From Anagrus nilaparvatae (Eukaryota; Arthropoda; Insecta; Hymenoptera; Mymaridae), in contig JAKSXM010000007.1 in the NCBI GenBank assembly GCA_022575985.1, forward strand, positions 1,118,501 through 1,182,500: 64,000 nt of DNA. The letters run 5' to 3'. Shown piece by piece: positions 1 to 13,500 of the stretch. The translations under genes were made by a program, and so were the position numbers. The notes under the pieces are model-generated. The model was not told the origin of the DNA. It was given only the letters and a program-made list of their open reading frames with translations, and ran no database searches. Positions within the stretch are counted from its first letter, which is position 1; every line of letters starts with the position of its first letter.

Positions 1-412
1 TTTTTACAGATAAAATGTGTATGACAATAGTAGATAAGGAGAGTGGAAAATACCCTAACAATAGGAATGATAAGGGCAAATTTGTCCATATTAGGCAAAG
101 TATGAAAAAATATATGGGCGATTCTTTCTCAACCCGGCCACGCCCCTCTGTCCAAAAATGGCGGCAACTTAAAAAGATTTTGGTTTTCTCAAATTGACTG
201 GAAAAGGGTCTAGTTTTTTATTCTCATTGGCCTTTTTAACTCTGTAAATCTACTGTGCCCATTTTAGGCACTGAGCGGCGGCAGGTCGACATTTTAAAAA
301 ACTTATGACCGGTTTGTGTAACTACACAACCAACGAGCATGGAACATGTTCACTAATAACTAACACTGATAATAAAGTATCTATTCTGTTCATAATATCA
401 ATATTTATATCC

Positions 413-1922
413 AAGTACTTCTGCACCAAAGGTCTTTAGAGACTTCTGCACCATAGGTCCCTAGGTACTTCTACACCAATGCTTCCTAAGTACTTCTGCA
501 CCATAGGTCCCTAGGTACTTCTGCACCAATGCTCCCTAGGTACTTCTGCACCATAGGTCCCTAGGTACTTCTGCACCAATGCTCCCTAGGTACTTCTGCA
601 CCAAAGGTCTTTAGAGACTTCTGCACCCTAGGTACTTCTGCACCAAAGGTCTTTAGGGACTTCTGCACCATAGGTCCCTAGGTACTTCTACACCAATGCT
701 TCCTAAGTACTTCTGCACCAAAGGTTTTTAGGTACTTCTGCACCAAAGGTCTTTAGGTACTTCTACACCAAAGGTCTTTAGGGACTTCTGCACCAATGCT
801 CCCTAGGTACTTCTACACCAATGCTTCCTAAGTACTTCTGCACCAAAGGTTTTTAGGTACTTCTGCACCAAAGGTCTTTAGGGACTTCTACACCATAGGT
901 CCCTAGGTACTTCTACACCAATGCTTCCTAAGTACTTCTGCACCAAAGGTTTTTAGGTACTTCTGCACCAAAAGTCTTTAGGTACTTCTGCACCAAAGGT
1001 CTTTAGGGACTTCTGCACCAATACTCTCTAAGTACTTCTGCACCAAAGGTCTTTAGGGACTTCTGCACCATAGGTCCCTAGGTACTTCTACACCAATGCT
1101 TCCTAAGTACTTCTGCACCATAGGTCCCTAGGTACTTCTGCACCAATGCTCCCTAGGTACTTCTGCACCATAGGTCCCTAGGTACTTCTGCACCAATGCT
1201 CCCTAGGTACTTCTGCACCAAAGGTCTTTAGAGACTTCTGCACCCTAGGTACTTCTGCACCAAAGGTCTTTAGGAACTTCTGCACCATAGGTCCCTAGGT
1301 ACTTCTACACCAATGCTTCCTAAGTACTTCTGCACCAAAGGTTTTTAGGTACTTCTGCACCAAAGGTCTTTAGGTACTTCTACACCAAAGGTCTTTAGGG
1401 ACTTCTGCACCAATGCTCCCTAGGTACTTCTACACCAATGCTTCCTAAGTACTTCTGCACCAAAGGTTTTTAGGTACTTCTGCACCAAAGGTCTTTAGGG
1501 ACTTCTACACCATAGGTCCCTAGGTACTTCTACACCAATGCTTCCTAAGTACTTCTGCACCAAAGGTTTTTAGGTACTTCTGCACCAAAAGTCTTTAGGT
1601 ACTTCTGCACCAAAGGTCTTTAGGGACTTCTGCACCAATACTCTCTAAGTACTTCTGCACCAAAGGTCTTTAGGGACTTCTGCACCATAGGTCCCTAGGT
1701 ACTTCTACACCAATGCTTCCTAAGTACTTCTGCACCATAGGTCCCTAGGTACTTCTGCACCAAAGGTCTTTAGGGACTTCTGCACCAATGCTCCCTAAGT
1801 ACTTCTGCACCAAAGGTCTTTAGAGACTTCTGCACCATAGGTCCCTAGGTACTTCTGTACCAAAGGTCTTTAGGGGCTTCTGCACCATAGGTCCCTAGGT
1901 ACTTCTGCACCAAAGGTCCCTA
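413..1922. repeat. 26-bp minisatellite with a 617-bp higher-order period
   Basis: The tandem monomer is about 26 bp, of the form GGTACTTCTGCACC followed by one of three endings: AAAGGTCTTTAG, ATAGGTCCCTAG or AATGCTCCCTAG. A shortened monomer (about 18 bp, GAGACTTCTGCACCCTAG) recurs. The order of variants at 481 repeats at 1098 and begins again at 1715, giving a higher-order period of 617 bp (about 24 monomers), two full copies and a partial third. The copies are nearly identical; one visible difference is GGGAC near 656-660 against GGAAC near 1273-1277. This points to recent block duplication. Confidence 0.93.
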
Positions 1923-1944
1923 AATCGAAAATATTCTAAGTCCC

Positions 1945-2019
1945 ATTTGACCCCCCCCCCCCTTAAAAAGGACAAATTTGACCCCCCCCCCCTTAAAAAG
2001 GACATATTTGACCCCCCCC
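1945..2019. repeat. Poly-C-containing 31-bp tandem repeat
   Basis: About two and a half copies of a unit of roughly 31 bp: ATTTGA, a run of 7-12 C, then TTAAAAAGGACA. It sits between the minisatellite and the inner left arm of the foldback element. Long C runs are rare in this AT-rich window and are prone to slippage and sequencing error, so copy lengths should not be trusted exactly. Confidence 0.85.
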
Positions 2020-5000
2020 TTAATTTTCCAGTTTTGAAGTACCCCCTCCCTATAAACATGTTCCATGTTAAAACAGAAAAATTGAAATAAAAGTAGATTA
2101 ACGGTAAGTTTTTTGAAATTTTTTTCTCTTAAAAGTTGTTATTTATTAAAACAAAGAAAATGAGACCACTTGCGTGGTAATTGGTTGATTTCTTAAAATG
2201 TTTTGTATGTGCTATGTAGTTTTTAAAAATGGGTAAAAAACGGCTTCTTTGACTGTTGATATCTCTGAACCTACAAATCCAAAATAAAAAAGTTTTAGTG
2301 CAAAATCTTTTGATGCATAATAAGTGTGCCAAATATCAGAGAATTTGATCGAGTAGTTTCGGATTTAGCAATTTTAAGGGTAATTCTGAATCAAATTTTG
2401 ACCCATTTTTTTAAGAGAATTAATACCCGAAAATTGCTAAATCCGAAACTTCTCGATCAAATCCCCTGATATTATGAATCAAAAGACTACCATTTTGCAC
2501 TAAAACTTTTTTATTTTTGATTTGTAGGTTCAGAGATATCATCAGTCAAAGTAGCCGTTTTTTACCCATTTTTAAAAACTACATAGCAGCAACAAAACTT
2601 TTTAACAAATCAACCAATTACCACGCAACGGGTCTCATTTTCTTTGTTTTAATAAATAACAACTTTTAAGAAAAAAAAATTTCAAAAAACTTACCGTTAA
2701 TCTACTTTTATTTCAATTTTTCTGTTTTTAAAATGTCGACCTGCCGCCGCTCAGTGCCTAAAATGGGCACAGTAGATTTACAGAGTTAAAAAGGCCAATG
2801 AGAATAAAAAACTAGACCCTTTTCCAGTCAATTTGAGAAAACCAAAATCATTTTAAGTTGCCATCATTTTTGGACAGAGGGGGGTGGCCGGGTTGAGAAA
2901 TAATCGCCCATATGTAAAACGTATTGAATTTTATTAAAGAATGTATAAAAATATTAAGTTTATGTGCACTTTGTATACATTGGACTTTCATTCATTTTGT
3001 CAAATCAAATTACACGTAAATTTACATAAAAAGTACTACGTTTTTAGCTTGGCAGTTAATTTTAAATATCGCTTGGATTTTCGATTACCGGTTGAAAAAA
3101 GTTGCCAATTATCAAAAAAATAGGATTCACAAAATTATAGCACAATTAATCACTCCTAAGTGTTACCACCAAATGAATGGGCTCTTATGGGATCAAAAAT
3201 ATTCTCTATAAAATTGCTAGTTTCTTGACTATCTTCAGTCTTCACATATAACGCAGTTTTAACTATTATGCTATCATATATCTAATAGTGCTAGTCCTAC
3301 TCAGTACCTTACTTTAAAATATTTAAGGAACTAGTGGACATTATTAGTTGCTGAATTATTCCAAGTCCCTCGCTCGATAGAACTCTCGAAGTTCAAAATG
3401 ATTGCTGTTTTGCAATAAGCGTCAGTAAAAATGAAAAAACTTTGATAAAAGATTTTAAACTTCTCGTTACAGTTCCAAACACAAGATGGTTTCCTATCTG
3501 CAGAGCTAATAAATTTCAGCTTATTGTTTTACATTTTCATTCCTGCATGGTATAGTAAAATTAATCCCTGAAAATTTGTAATTAAAATTCCATATTTTTA
3601 AAAAATTATTAGAGATTCAAATTTTGGTGAAATTGAGTATGCATTCAGCCTAAATATGGAATATGCCATAGAAGTCTAAAGACAAAAAAATCTTAATGTA
3701 ATATTTAACTCTTGGGTTTTTTCCATTCATTTCAAGACCCACTAACTGTATTAAATGTATATTGCGATAAGGGAAGTTTATTCTGGAAATTTCTTGCAAA
3801 TATAAATGTAATACTTGAAATTTATGTACTTAAAAAAACCCATGGGTTTTAGTTTGAAAACAATCGAAATAAAAATAAAATGCGCATTTAAGGGAAAAAA
3901 TTGCGTTTAAAATAAAATCCCCATATGTATATGTAAAAATATAAATATATACCTATATATAAACTGCTTAAATGTGTATTATACATCCGTTCAAGATGCG
4001 TAAAAATAAAAAAAAATTGCGCGGGTATAAAGGGAATCCACGTGGCCAACTTTTATAAAGATGCATGTATCATCATCGGTGTGAGAATTTCGGTTATATA
4101 TATTTGTTTGGAAACTTTTTTTCTTGCGAATATCGCATGTAACCTAAAATAAGAATGTAGTAGTACACGTGGCATAAATTTTCGTATACGTATATGCACA
4201 AATACACGCTTATGAATTACATAGATTTTGAATGCCTGGTGTTTTTTTTTTTTTTCGTATTCCGGCACACGGTTGATGGGGTTTCTTCTGAGAAGGGCAA
4301 CGGAGAAATCGATGGGTTTTGTACATAATACGGAGAGCAAAGGAGAGAGAAATAGCATGGGTATAGAAAAATTCGCATGCGCGAAGGATGAAATGGAAAG
4401 TACACGCCCACTGGTATATTATTCTATAGAGAGTGGGACCTAGACCTACACCCTCAATTTTCCACACCCACCCTATATCACGGTCAACCCGTTGCCCCCA
4501 ACCTTCAACTGGGTAACGTGTATATGTGAAATTTTGTCTATATAGATTCAATGGGTGTATTTTAAGTGTTAGTGGTATAGAAAATACTGCAATGCAACTG
4601 TTTTTTATGGCCTATACTATAACTTTTACTACAATGTAATCATGGCCATTTATTATGTGTAATAAAATGTATTTAAAAAAATATATAGGTACTCTCTGTA
4701 ATACGAAATTTGATGAATATTACGAGGAGAAAATAAAAGGGTTGCTAAAATCCATATTTTAACTTTTTACTTCGATGTTTACATGCGGTTATACTTAATC
4801 CTTACAAAATATGTGTGTAAACTCGAAAAAACATTTTTATTTTTATGTGGATTTATTTTTAAACCCTTAACCATGCCTAAAAAAAATGTATTTTTAGAAA
4901 ATAAAAGCTAATTTTTATGCAAAACAATAAAAAAATTTGGACAGTACATATGCAGAAAAAAAATTTGCATCTGTTATTATTGTATTTATTGGAATATTAA

Positions 5001-5961
5001 AAAATAACAACAAGAGCTGAAAATAAAAATCTTTATAAACAACATCTGGTTTGCCTCGCGATTTTTACCTGATTCAAAATATAATCTAATACTAAAATAT
5101 TTCTTTAAAAAAAGGAACGAACGGTTCCCATTCATATTACATTATTTACAGACAGGTATATGTATAGAAACTCGAAACGATCAAAACAACTTTTTTCATC
5201 CGGGTCTATATACCCCTCTCTCTCTTTACTTCTTTCTTAAAAAACATAACAAGGATCTCCTAAAAAAAATCTTATTTTTTGCTAGATTTTTTTTTCTAGA
5301 GGTTTCATTTTTATATATATTTAGGTTTTGAAAAATAACAAACATTTTTAAAGGGTCCTGCTATTATTTATTTGGAATTCAAAGATATTTTTAGCGTGTG
5401 GTTTAGTTACGTAATAAAAAATACACTATAGTACGAATAAGAAAGAAAATAAAAACAAAAACAAAAAAATACTAAATCAAAGGAAATAAATTTGAATTTT
5501 TATCTTTTTATACCTGAAATTAAGTATAATAACATTCAAAATGAGATAAGAGGATTTTTTCCTTTTTTTGTTAAATGTTGTAAATTTTACATAAAGATTA
5601 TTATTATTGAAATAGCACTTTGAAAATTGCTAATAATTTGGTGGATTTGAAACTCTTTTTCAAAAATTCCCATTCAATATTGAAATGAGAAATAACGAAG
5701 TACTCATGTAAACTAAAAGAATTTAGTACTGGATTAGATAGATAAATATGATTTAGAAAGCGGATTTCTGGAATTACATCTGTATCTAACTGAAAAAATC
5801 GATAAACAATACATCCGTAGTAGGAAATATGAAACAATTAAAAAATAACTACAACTCTACCTATGTCAAAAGAAAAAATACTGAAGTAAAAGTCCTAACT
5901 CAAGAATTAAATTTTGAATTAACTTAAAATTTGTACATTCATGCATAAATAATATCATATA

Positions 5962-6074
5962 ATTTCTACACCTATAATAAAATTTTTTTAATTCCATGTG
6001 CTTTTACTATACTAAAGTGTATAGTCAAAGCACAGAAGGTTAAAAAAAATAAATTAGATGTAGAAAGGGCTTAA
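5962..6074. mobile_element. Short palindromic MITE, copy 1
   Basis: The core reads TTTTTTTAATTCCATGTGCTT, then an internal hairpin (GTGCTTTTACTATAC pairing with GTATAGTCAAAGCAC). The right end is TAGAAAGGGCTTAA; the left end (TTTCTACACC) is degraded. The core and right end match the element at 15252-15365, so the two are copies of one family about 9 kb apart. No coding capacity. Confidence 0.72.
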
Positions 6075-6726
6075 CTGATAATAAATTCAAGTTATTAAAA
6101 AAGTACAATTTATAAATAAAATATAATACATAAAATTAAAATACAGTCGATTTTAGGCTTAGCAAACATGGACTAAAAAAATTTAATATATGTACAGGTC
6201 AATTTATAGAAAATAATAGATATATAATTTAAAATATACATGTTTGTAATAATTATATTTAAATTTTTTTAACATTCTGTTGTACATATATAATATCACG
6301 AAGTCATTTTACTTGCGAGAAAAATTGTTATAGTTAAATATTATAAATTATATACATATCTTAGTATAATTATATAAATTGCTGTGCTTGAATTTTGCTT
6401 GCATATTTGAATTCTAAAAAATGAATTTGAATATTTACACAAAATTCAAAATCAACAACCTAACTGTACATGCTTCATATTTGCATAATTATTAATAACT
6501 AGCCTATATAATAAATTACAAATTTAATTAAAACCCAATTGTGTATCAAGTTATAAAAAAAGAAATTTTTTTTCATTATTAACGTATTAATATATTAAAT
6601 TCCAAAAGATTATTCTAAAAAAATATTTTTAATAAGATTAGCAACCAATTACCAACCAACTTGGGAATTTAAAAATCTCCTGAATTACAATAATTATGAT
6701 GTAGATGCAAATAATGTAGCAGAAGA

Positions 6727-7297
6727 AATAATTACAAATTTTACCATTTTTCCACTATCAGAGTAAAATCACTTGAAAGTTTTTGCATTTGGTTCATTTT
6801 TGCCCCAATTAAATTCCTGACATATCAAATTTCTTTGGAGGGACTCCCGTGGGGAATTGGTTTCCCCCTTTTAAAAGGAAAATTCAATTTTTTTTTAACA
6901 CTACGAATAGATTAAATTTTTGATTTTAAGGCGAAATGGTTGATAACATATTTTTCAAAAAAATGCATCTATTGTTAGTTACAGCCTCTAGAAGTTTGAT
7001 TAACGCTATTTTAAATTTCTAAAACATCAAACTTCTAGGAGCTATTACTGGCAATGGATGAATTTTTTTGAAAAATATTTATCTACCTTTTAGCCTTAAA
7101 AAAATTAATCGATTCGTACTGTTTAAAAAAAAAATTAATTTAAACTACCCCCCCCCCCCCCCCCGGGGTCCGTCCAAAGAAGTTTGATGTGTTAGTTTAA
7201 TTGGAACAAAAAGGAAAAAAACTAAATGCAAAAAGTTTGAAGTGATTCCACTGTGGTGATGGAAAACCAGTAGACAGCTAAAAAATATGTAATTATT
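6727..7297. mobile_element. Foldback MITE of about 570 bp
   Basis: The two halves are reverse complements of each other. AAGTTTTTGCATTT and CCAATTAAA near 6777-6815 recur inverted near 7198-7235. AATTTCTTTGGAGGGACTCCC near 6828-6847 is mirrored at about 7160-7185. The inner arms meet near 6985-7045, where TCTAGAAGTTTGAT faces ATCAAACTTCTAGGA. Arms are diverged by substitutions and indels, and a run of about 20 C sits in the right arm near 7148-7164. AATAATTACA at both outer ends suggests the limits. No transposase is present. Confidence 0.8.
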
Positions 7298-10200
7298 TTT
7301 TCTACTAATGTATTAATTGTTCGATGTTTTTTTTAAAGTAGCATAAATTAAAATTTAGACTATTGTTTGGGTTCTGATTGTTATGAAGAAGTAATAAATG
7401 CTTTGAAACACGAGCTCATGAAAAATAAAGTAATTAATAATTATAGAATTATGTACTAGCTTATCACCTTGTTTATTTCTTTCATATTAACAAAAAAAAA
7501 ATTAAGTTTATTTAATAAATATTGATTTATTTGATAGATCGATAAAAAGTCTGTTGTTATATAAATATTTTTCGCGAAAACATTATTGACATAAGTTAAT
7601 ATAAATATTTAAATTGTACTAAATTAAATATAATGTTAACATGAGAATGATAAGTGTCTTTTTTTTAAATAAAATTTTTTTAGTTAAATCAACATCATTT
7701 TCGGCTCTAATCTCGAAAATTTTGAATTGTTTATTAACAAATACTACTTTTAAACAATTTAAAACTATTAATATTTTTAGATTCTAGGCCCCTTCCCCCC
7801 GAAAATAATTTCTGGATACATGCCTGCGATAAACCTGCTAATAAAATTAATTTAAGCAAAATACAAAGAGTAGAATATATTTTTGAAAATAAAGTTTTGA
7901 AAGTAGAATAATTTCAATAGGATTTCCTTAAACAATAAATTTGAAAAAACAAAAACAATAAATCTTTTGGTAGAATATAATAAAGCAGTATATATTTGTC
8001 AATGTACAAAAAGCAATAAGATACAACTTAAATAATTTTAATGTAATTCTAATTTTATTAATAATTCAACGGTATAAAAATATATACGAATTACGTATTT
8101 TTTGTCTCCAGGAAATTTATTATTAACAATAAATAAACATTTTGCGAAAATATAGAAAGTTACATTATCATAAAAAAGAAGTTGCAAAAATTTCTAATGG
8201 GTGGTCCTACTCCAAATTTGAGATTTACTTTTTAAAGTGCTTTCTCCGACAAGAAAATTTTTTTTCTATTTTTACCAAAAATTTTCAATAGTAAAAAAGC
8301 AATTAAATGAAATTGGTAAAAAATATGCTGTCCATATAAAATTTCACATTTTTCAAATTGGGTAATAAATTTTTTTGACAAGCAATTTGACCAATTTTAT
8401 TTTTAAACGAGCAAAAAAAAATAAGAAGGAAACTTTCACCCTAATTTTTTATATTATACAATTACTTTAAATTAAAAGTAGTGTATATAAGAATAATAAT
8501 AATAATAAGTCTCGACTTGCAAATAAAAATAAAGTATAATATAAAGAAGAATATTCAAATGAATTTCTTTTTCGTACACCTTAAATATAAATAATTTCAC
8601 ATATGTGTTTTTAGTTACTCTAAAAGTAATAATTAAAAAACGAAAAAAATGTGCATATTTTTGTTGCATAAAAAATATTTTTAATGGTCAGTTTAGTATA
8701 TTATTTTAAAAGTTATTCAAAAAAAAATATACATTTCTGTCTTTATTTCAGACGCTTTTTTATCTTGACTTTATTTTTTGAAAGATATTTAAAGTACAAA
8801 GTGAATGTATATAAGAATGAATTACGAATAATTTTGTTTGTGTGTGTAAGAGACGAGAATAAGTAAGTTAAGTTAAGTTAAAGTAAAGTTTATATAAAGA
8901 AAGAGTACTAAAAGAGAAAAGTTTGAAAATGGCACGTGCGTTTATTGAACTGTTCCTCGTGGTTTACATTAATTTAATGTACTCGTGAATTTTTATTTTT
9001 TCAGACTCAAAAATATCATAAAAAAATTACATAACAAGTTTTGACCAAAAACAAAATTTTATTATTTATTACAAAATGACATCATTTTAAGTTATTCCAA
9101 AATTTATAAAAAAAAAATTATCATTTAATTTAGGAGATCACCAAAATTGCATAAATTAAAAACATATTTAAGTCTTGCTAATTAACAAAGAAATGAGTTT
9201 ATCTTGTTTTTTAAAAATTCATGTGGGGTACTTATCGTTTGTCGAGTCATTGGTGATAAAAGTACTTATATTATTGCCAAATTCGTCTATCAAGAGACGA
9301 GAAGAAGTCTTACATAACTTATTATCATGTTTATTTTAAAGTTAAATGTTAAGTTTCAATTTTTAGTTATAAATTTTACACTCTTGACCCGAAAAAACAT
9401 TTTTTGTACAAATTTTTTAAAAGAAACTGATTAAAGATTTTTTTTCAAGCCTTTTCAGAATCAGCAGGCTCCTATGAACAAATTTTCATTTGAGTAATGG
9501 CATAATGAAATTTCCCAAGCAAAATGTTTGTAAAATTAAAATTCTATAAATTTATATTTTAGAGCCATCAAGAACAATTCGTAATTGCTCGAAAGTTCTT
9601 CTATGAAATGCACTTCTGTTATTTATATAAATACTGCTCAAAACCAAAACAAACTTAAGAAATGTAGTTTTTATTATTTTTTGCATCAAGTAGGAAGAGG
9701 GCATGACAAAAATCTTACATAAGATATTCTTCAAATTCTTCTCTGCGTTTATCTCTGCCAAATATTGAAAATACTTTGTATTTTCCTATAAAATTTCTTG
9801 TAAATAAAGTATAAAACTAATTTTAGTTTTGTGAAAAAGACGATTTGTTAAATGAAATTAAAAAATTGCTTACAAATTGGGAGGGAATTTCAAAGACGAG
9901 TCAATTATTCGTAAAATTTTTGGATCTTTAATTTCGTTATTGTTTTATTTGTCTCAATTTATTACCTTAGAAATTTCAAAATATTTTCTTCACTGTTTAA
10001 CCATTTATAAATTACAGATACTTAAGTTCAAAAAAGTCACTTTAATTTTAAGAAAGCGCGTATAAAATTTTCCAAAACTTTTCTTGTCACAGAAAAAGGG
10101 AGCTAACAGAGATTTGAGAATAAAGTTCTTCGAAATGAACATGAAATATTCCCTTTCTATAAAATATGAGACCTATTTTACACAGTCCTATAATATTTAA

Positions 10201-10305
10201 ATCCATAAAAACTATTCAGTCCTTTTTTTCTGAAATCCCTGCAAAAAACAAAAAACTTTTTAAGGAGGCTCTGGTTTTTGAATTTCCTAATAATGGTATA
10301 TACAG

Positions 10306-10585
10306 TTTTTAGAGGAAAGTCTGAATAATCCAATGGTGTGGGTTTTTTAGTCGTTAATCGTGTAAAATTTATAGATATTTGCGTAGAAACTTAATTTAAC
10401 ACGGGCTGTTATAGAAAAAACATGGTATCACGGTATTAGATTGATATAGAACTCCGTCTGTTATCAAAGTGTAAAACTGAATTAATGTTACCTACCATAA
10501 GAACCAATTTTATATTATTTAAATTTTGCACGATAACCGACTAAAAAACCCAAATTATTGGATTCCAGAGACTTTCCTCTAAAAA
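10306..10585. mobile_element. Foldback MITE with TTTTTAGAGGAAAGTCT ends
   Basis: The left end TTTTTAGAGGAAAGTCT and the following GGGTTTTTTAGTCG region are mirrored on the right by CGACTAAAAAACCC and AGACTTTCCTCTAAAAA. The arms are about 65-70 bp with a few mismatches, around a middle of roughly 140 bp. No open frame of interest lies inside. A non-autonomous DNA element is the simplest reading; the family is unknown. Confidence 0.8.
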
Positions 10586-13500
10586 AAGATAATCCAACGG
10601 CCAGAGCGTCGTTAAAAGCTCTGCTTTTAGAATTTTTCTTCTCAAAGATACATTAAAATTTAAAGAAATTTTCGCTCTTATAAATTTTTCTGATTTTTGT
10701 TTGTAAATTAACTTGATTCCTTAAATTTATTGGCTATAAAACGTAAAATAAATTCTAATAATAACTTCAAATGAAGAGTAAAAAAGATATTATATCATAT
10801 TGAAATGGCAAAAGAAAAAAAAGTTTTTCGTGTGAAATGAACCGTCGTTGTTAATAATAAAAAAGCGATATTAAAAGAAAATAATATTTATATTCATTAA
10901 AAAATGTGCCCAACATATGATAAATTAAAAAAAAATCTCCCCTTACGTAGAATTACAAAAAAATGTATATAAACGACTTTTTATTATATACAAAAGTTAA
11001 AAGCCCATTTAAATGCGCGGGAGACATTTTTACTTTTAGTTCACACATATAAATGCTGTATAAATTGGTGGAATAAAAAAAATTAAAGCACGTGTTATGA
11101 CAATTTTTTGTTTTTTTCGTTATGATTTTTTATGTGTTTATTTGCAAATATCTGACGATGATAATATTTAAGTTAATTTATGTTAAATTAACCAAATTTT
11201 TTATGTTAATCATCGTTTATTATTTATCTTACACGAAATACATTATTTTTAAAGACTTTAATTATCGAGTAACTCATAACAAACAAAATAAAATGTTTTT
11301 GTTAAATCTTATTTTTAACTCGTTTTCATTTTAAAATCAAACTGTGATGATAATTAAATTTTTTGGAATTACAAGAGAATTTCATAAAATATTTTGTTTA
11401 AATCGTGTAATTTTGAAACCAGTTTTTGAATTTTTGGTGGTGGATAATTTTTATAAAAATAAATTTTTTATTCCTAAATCAGGTTTTGCTTTAATAAACT
11501 GCGGTGATAAAGCCAAAATGCTAAAAATAGTTGCTAATTTAAAAAGTTAAATTGAAGTCAATAATTTATAAGACTGCTAAGCGAACTCTATAGCAAGAAA
11601 AAATTCCTGCTGTGAGTCGATTTTGTTTTTTCTATAAACCAATTTTTATTTTAATCGTATTGACAAGTGAATATTTCTGGGCGAAGTATTTGATTTTGCA
11701 ATTAGAAGATTGAAGTTCAAAAATTTGCGTTTTGGAGAGTGCTTAACACTTCCAATGATACTCCAGAAAATTTTGCACGATACCAAACTAACTTGAATTG
11801 AGGGGAAACTCAAAAATTTAATATTTTTGGAAGAATTGCAAAAATTTTGACTTGGGAAATACCATGAAAAACCATTTTCTCTTCTACGTTCTTTGGATTG
11901 TGAGTTATTATTAAACAAAGAGTAGATTGTTAAAGTTAATATAAAATAATTAAAGTTAGAAAAATACTTATTCATAAAATGGATTTAAATTTTCTCACAT
12001 TTTTTCAACAAACTAAATAGAAAATTTTTTTTTAATCTCTGCAAACTACAATTTTATTTATTGTTTTATATTAAATAGAAAAATAAATACACTACGCTAC
12101 CTTGAAAAATAAATTTTCTATTCTTTTTGCTGGACAATGCAATCCGCAGCGGGTGGCTAAAATATTTAAATTTTTTCTTCATTCATAAGATTTTAAAAAA
12201 TATAAAAAACAAAAGAACAATACAGGAATTAATTATTACAATTCTATTCATTAAGTATTTTTTAATTATTTTAATATTTATGTATCGAACAATAAAACCT
12301 GCAAAAAATTATTATCTAGATTTTAACAGATTTAATTGTCTTACAGTCACTTACGAAATGACAAGAATTAAGTATTTTGGTAACAAAAGACTCGTTATAA
12401 TAATAATTTTTTAAAAATATTTTGCGAATTCAATCAGATGAAAAAATTTTTTTAAACGTTTTATAAGACTTTAGCAGAATGTTTGACGACCACTTTTTTA
12501 GAAAACGGACAATGAAATCGGAAGATGCGTAAACGTATTTTTTTAACAAATAACTCTGTACCATGGTCAGGAATAAGACGTATTGGGATTATTGTTTGGG
12601 GATTTGACCTACTTATAATTTCCATTCATTTATTGTTTTGGAATTCGTTCAGCTCTAGGTATAAGTTTTAAAATTTTCTTTCAAAACTGTTTTTTTTCTA
12701 CTTCGGTATTCCAGGTGTCTCCGGAGTTATAAAAAACTGAGTTTTATTTTTCAAATCAGCTCGTAAAAGTGAAATAAATTCCTCGTATAAGTAATAAAAT
12801 GAATTTAAAAAAAATTATTTACTAGAATTCAAATAAAAATAATTATTTTGTATAGAATAAAAATTTTACGACCTTTCTATTAATTTTTTCTAATTTCAAT
12901 CTAGAAATCATAAATTACCATTTCAATGTCAAGATAATTCTTATAAATATATTACATCATTGAAAAAAAAAATAAAATTTTTACATTTTCTATTTGTAAG
13001 TTCATTATTGATAATTAGTTTATACTTTGATAAAGATTATTTATTTTAGTGTAAGTTGCTAAAAGATATTTTTTATCTTGTAAGTCAAGAATTTTTTTTT
13101 ACAAAAGTTGACATTTTTCATAGAGAAATTCTTGAAATTTGCATACAGGTTAATAGTATAACTATATCGAGAAGTCATACTTGCAGTTCCATGTTGAGCA
13201 GCAGTTTTACGTCTGAAGTAAAAGAGAATTATTTTATTACCACCCGCATTTAATCTTTGTTAGAGGTTTTTTAGGCTCAATTTGAATGTAAAATAATAAA
13301 AGGCAACATTTCATAGCCCAGGATTATCTTCAAAGGTTAATTATTATTAAATTCATCCGTAAATAATAATATACATCTTACAGAAAATTTCATCATGCTC
13401 ATAACAACATTCCCAAATCCACCAACACAATCTTTTTAAATGCCTCAAGAAATCTTAATCATTTAATTTATATAAAGGTAAAATATATATCATAAAGTTC

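Larger units (their letters stand above)
301..2069. mobile_element. Block interrupting the left arm of the foldback element
   Basis: This segment has no counterpart in the continuous right arm (junction at about 2724/2725), so it is either an insertion in the left arm or a deletion from the right. Near its ends lies an inverted pair, CATGGAACATGTT at 338-350 and its complement at 2055-2067. That would fit a second element with subterminal inverted repeats carrying the minisatellite as cargo. Some Helitron-related insect elements carry internal minisatellites, but no diagnostic Helitron end was recognised here. There is no coding capacity. Confidence 0.5.
112..2913. mobile_element. Large foldback (long inverted-repeat) element
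   Basis: The sequence from 112 (ATATGGGCG) to about 300 is the reverse complement of about 2725-2913. After an interruption the left arm resumes at about 2070-2387 and pairs with 2415-2724. The right arm (about 500 bp) is continuous, so the left arm is the interrupted one. A spacer of about 27 bp (2388-2414) separates the arms. The arms differ at scattered bases and small indels, so the element is not brand new. No transposase frame is present, so it would be non-autonomous. The flanks show AT-rich dinucleotides (AT/TA) that could be a short target duplication, but the exact ends are uncertain. The family is not identified. Confidence 0.85.

Noticed and set aside
413..1922. CRISPR-like array
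   Set aside because: Monomers are directly tandem without unique spacers, in a eukaryotic genome; it is a minisatellite.
4210..4551. 113-codon minus-strand frame
   Set aside because: It overlaps other frames on both strands, contains poly-Lys from a T run and has no recognisable domain.
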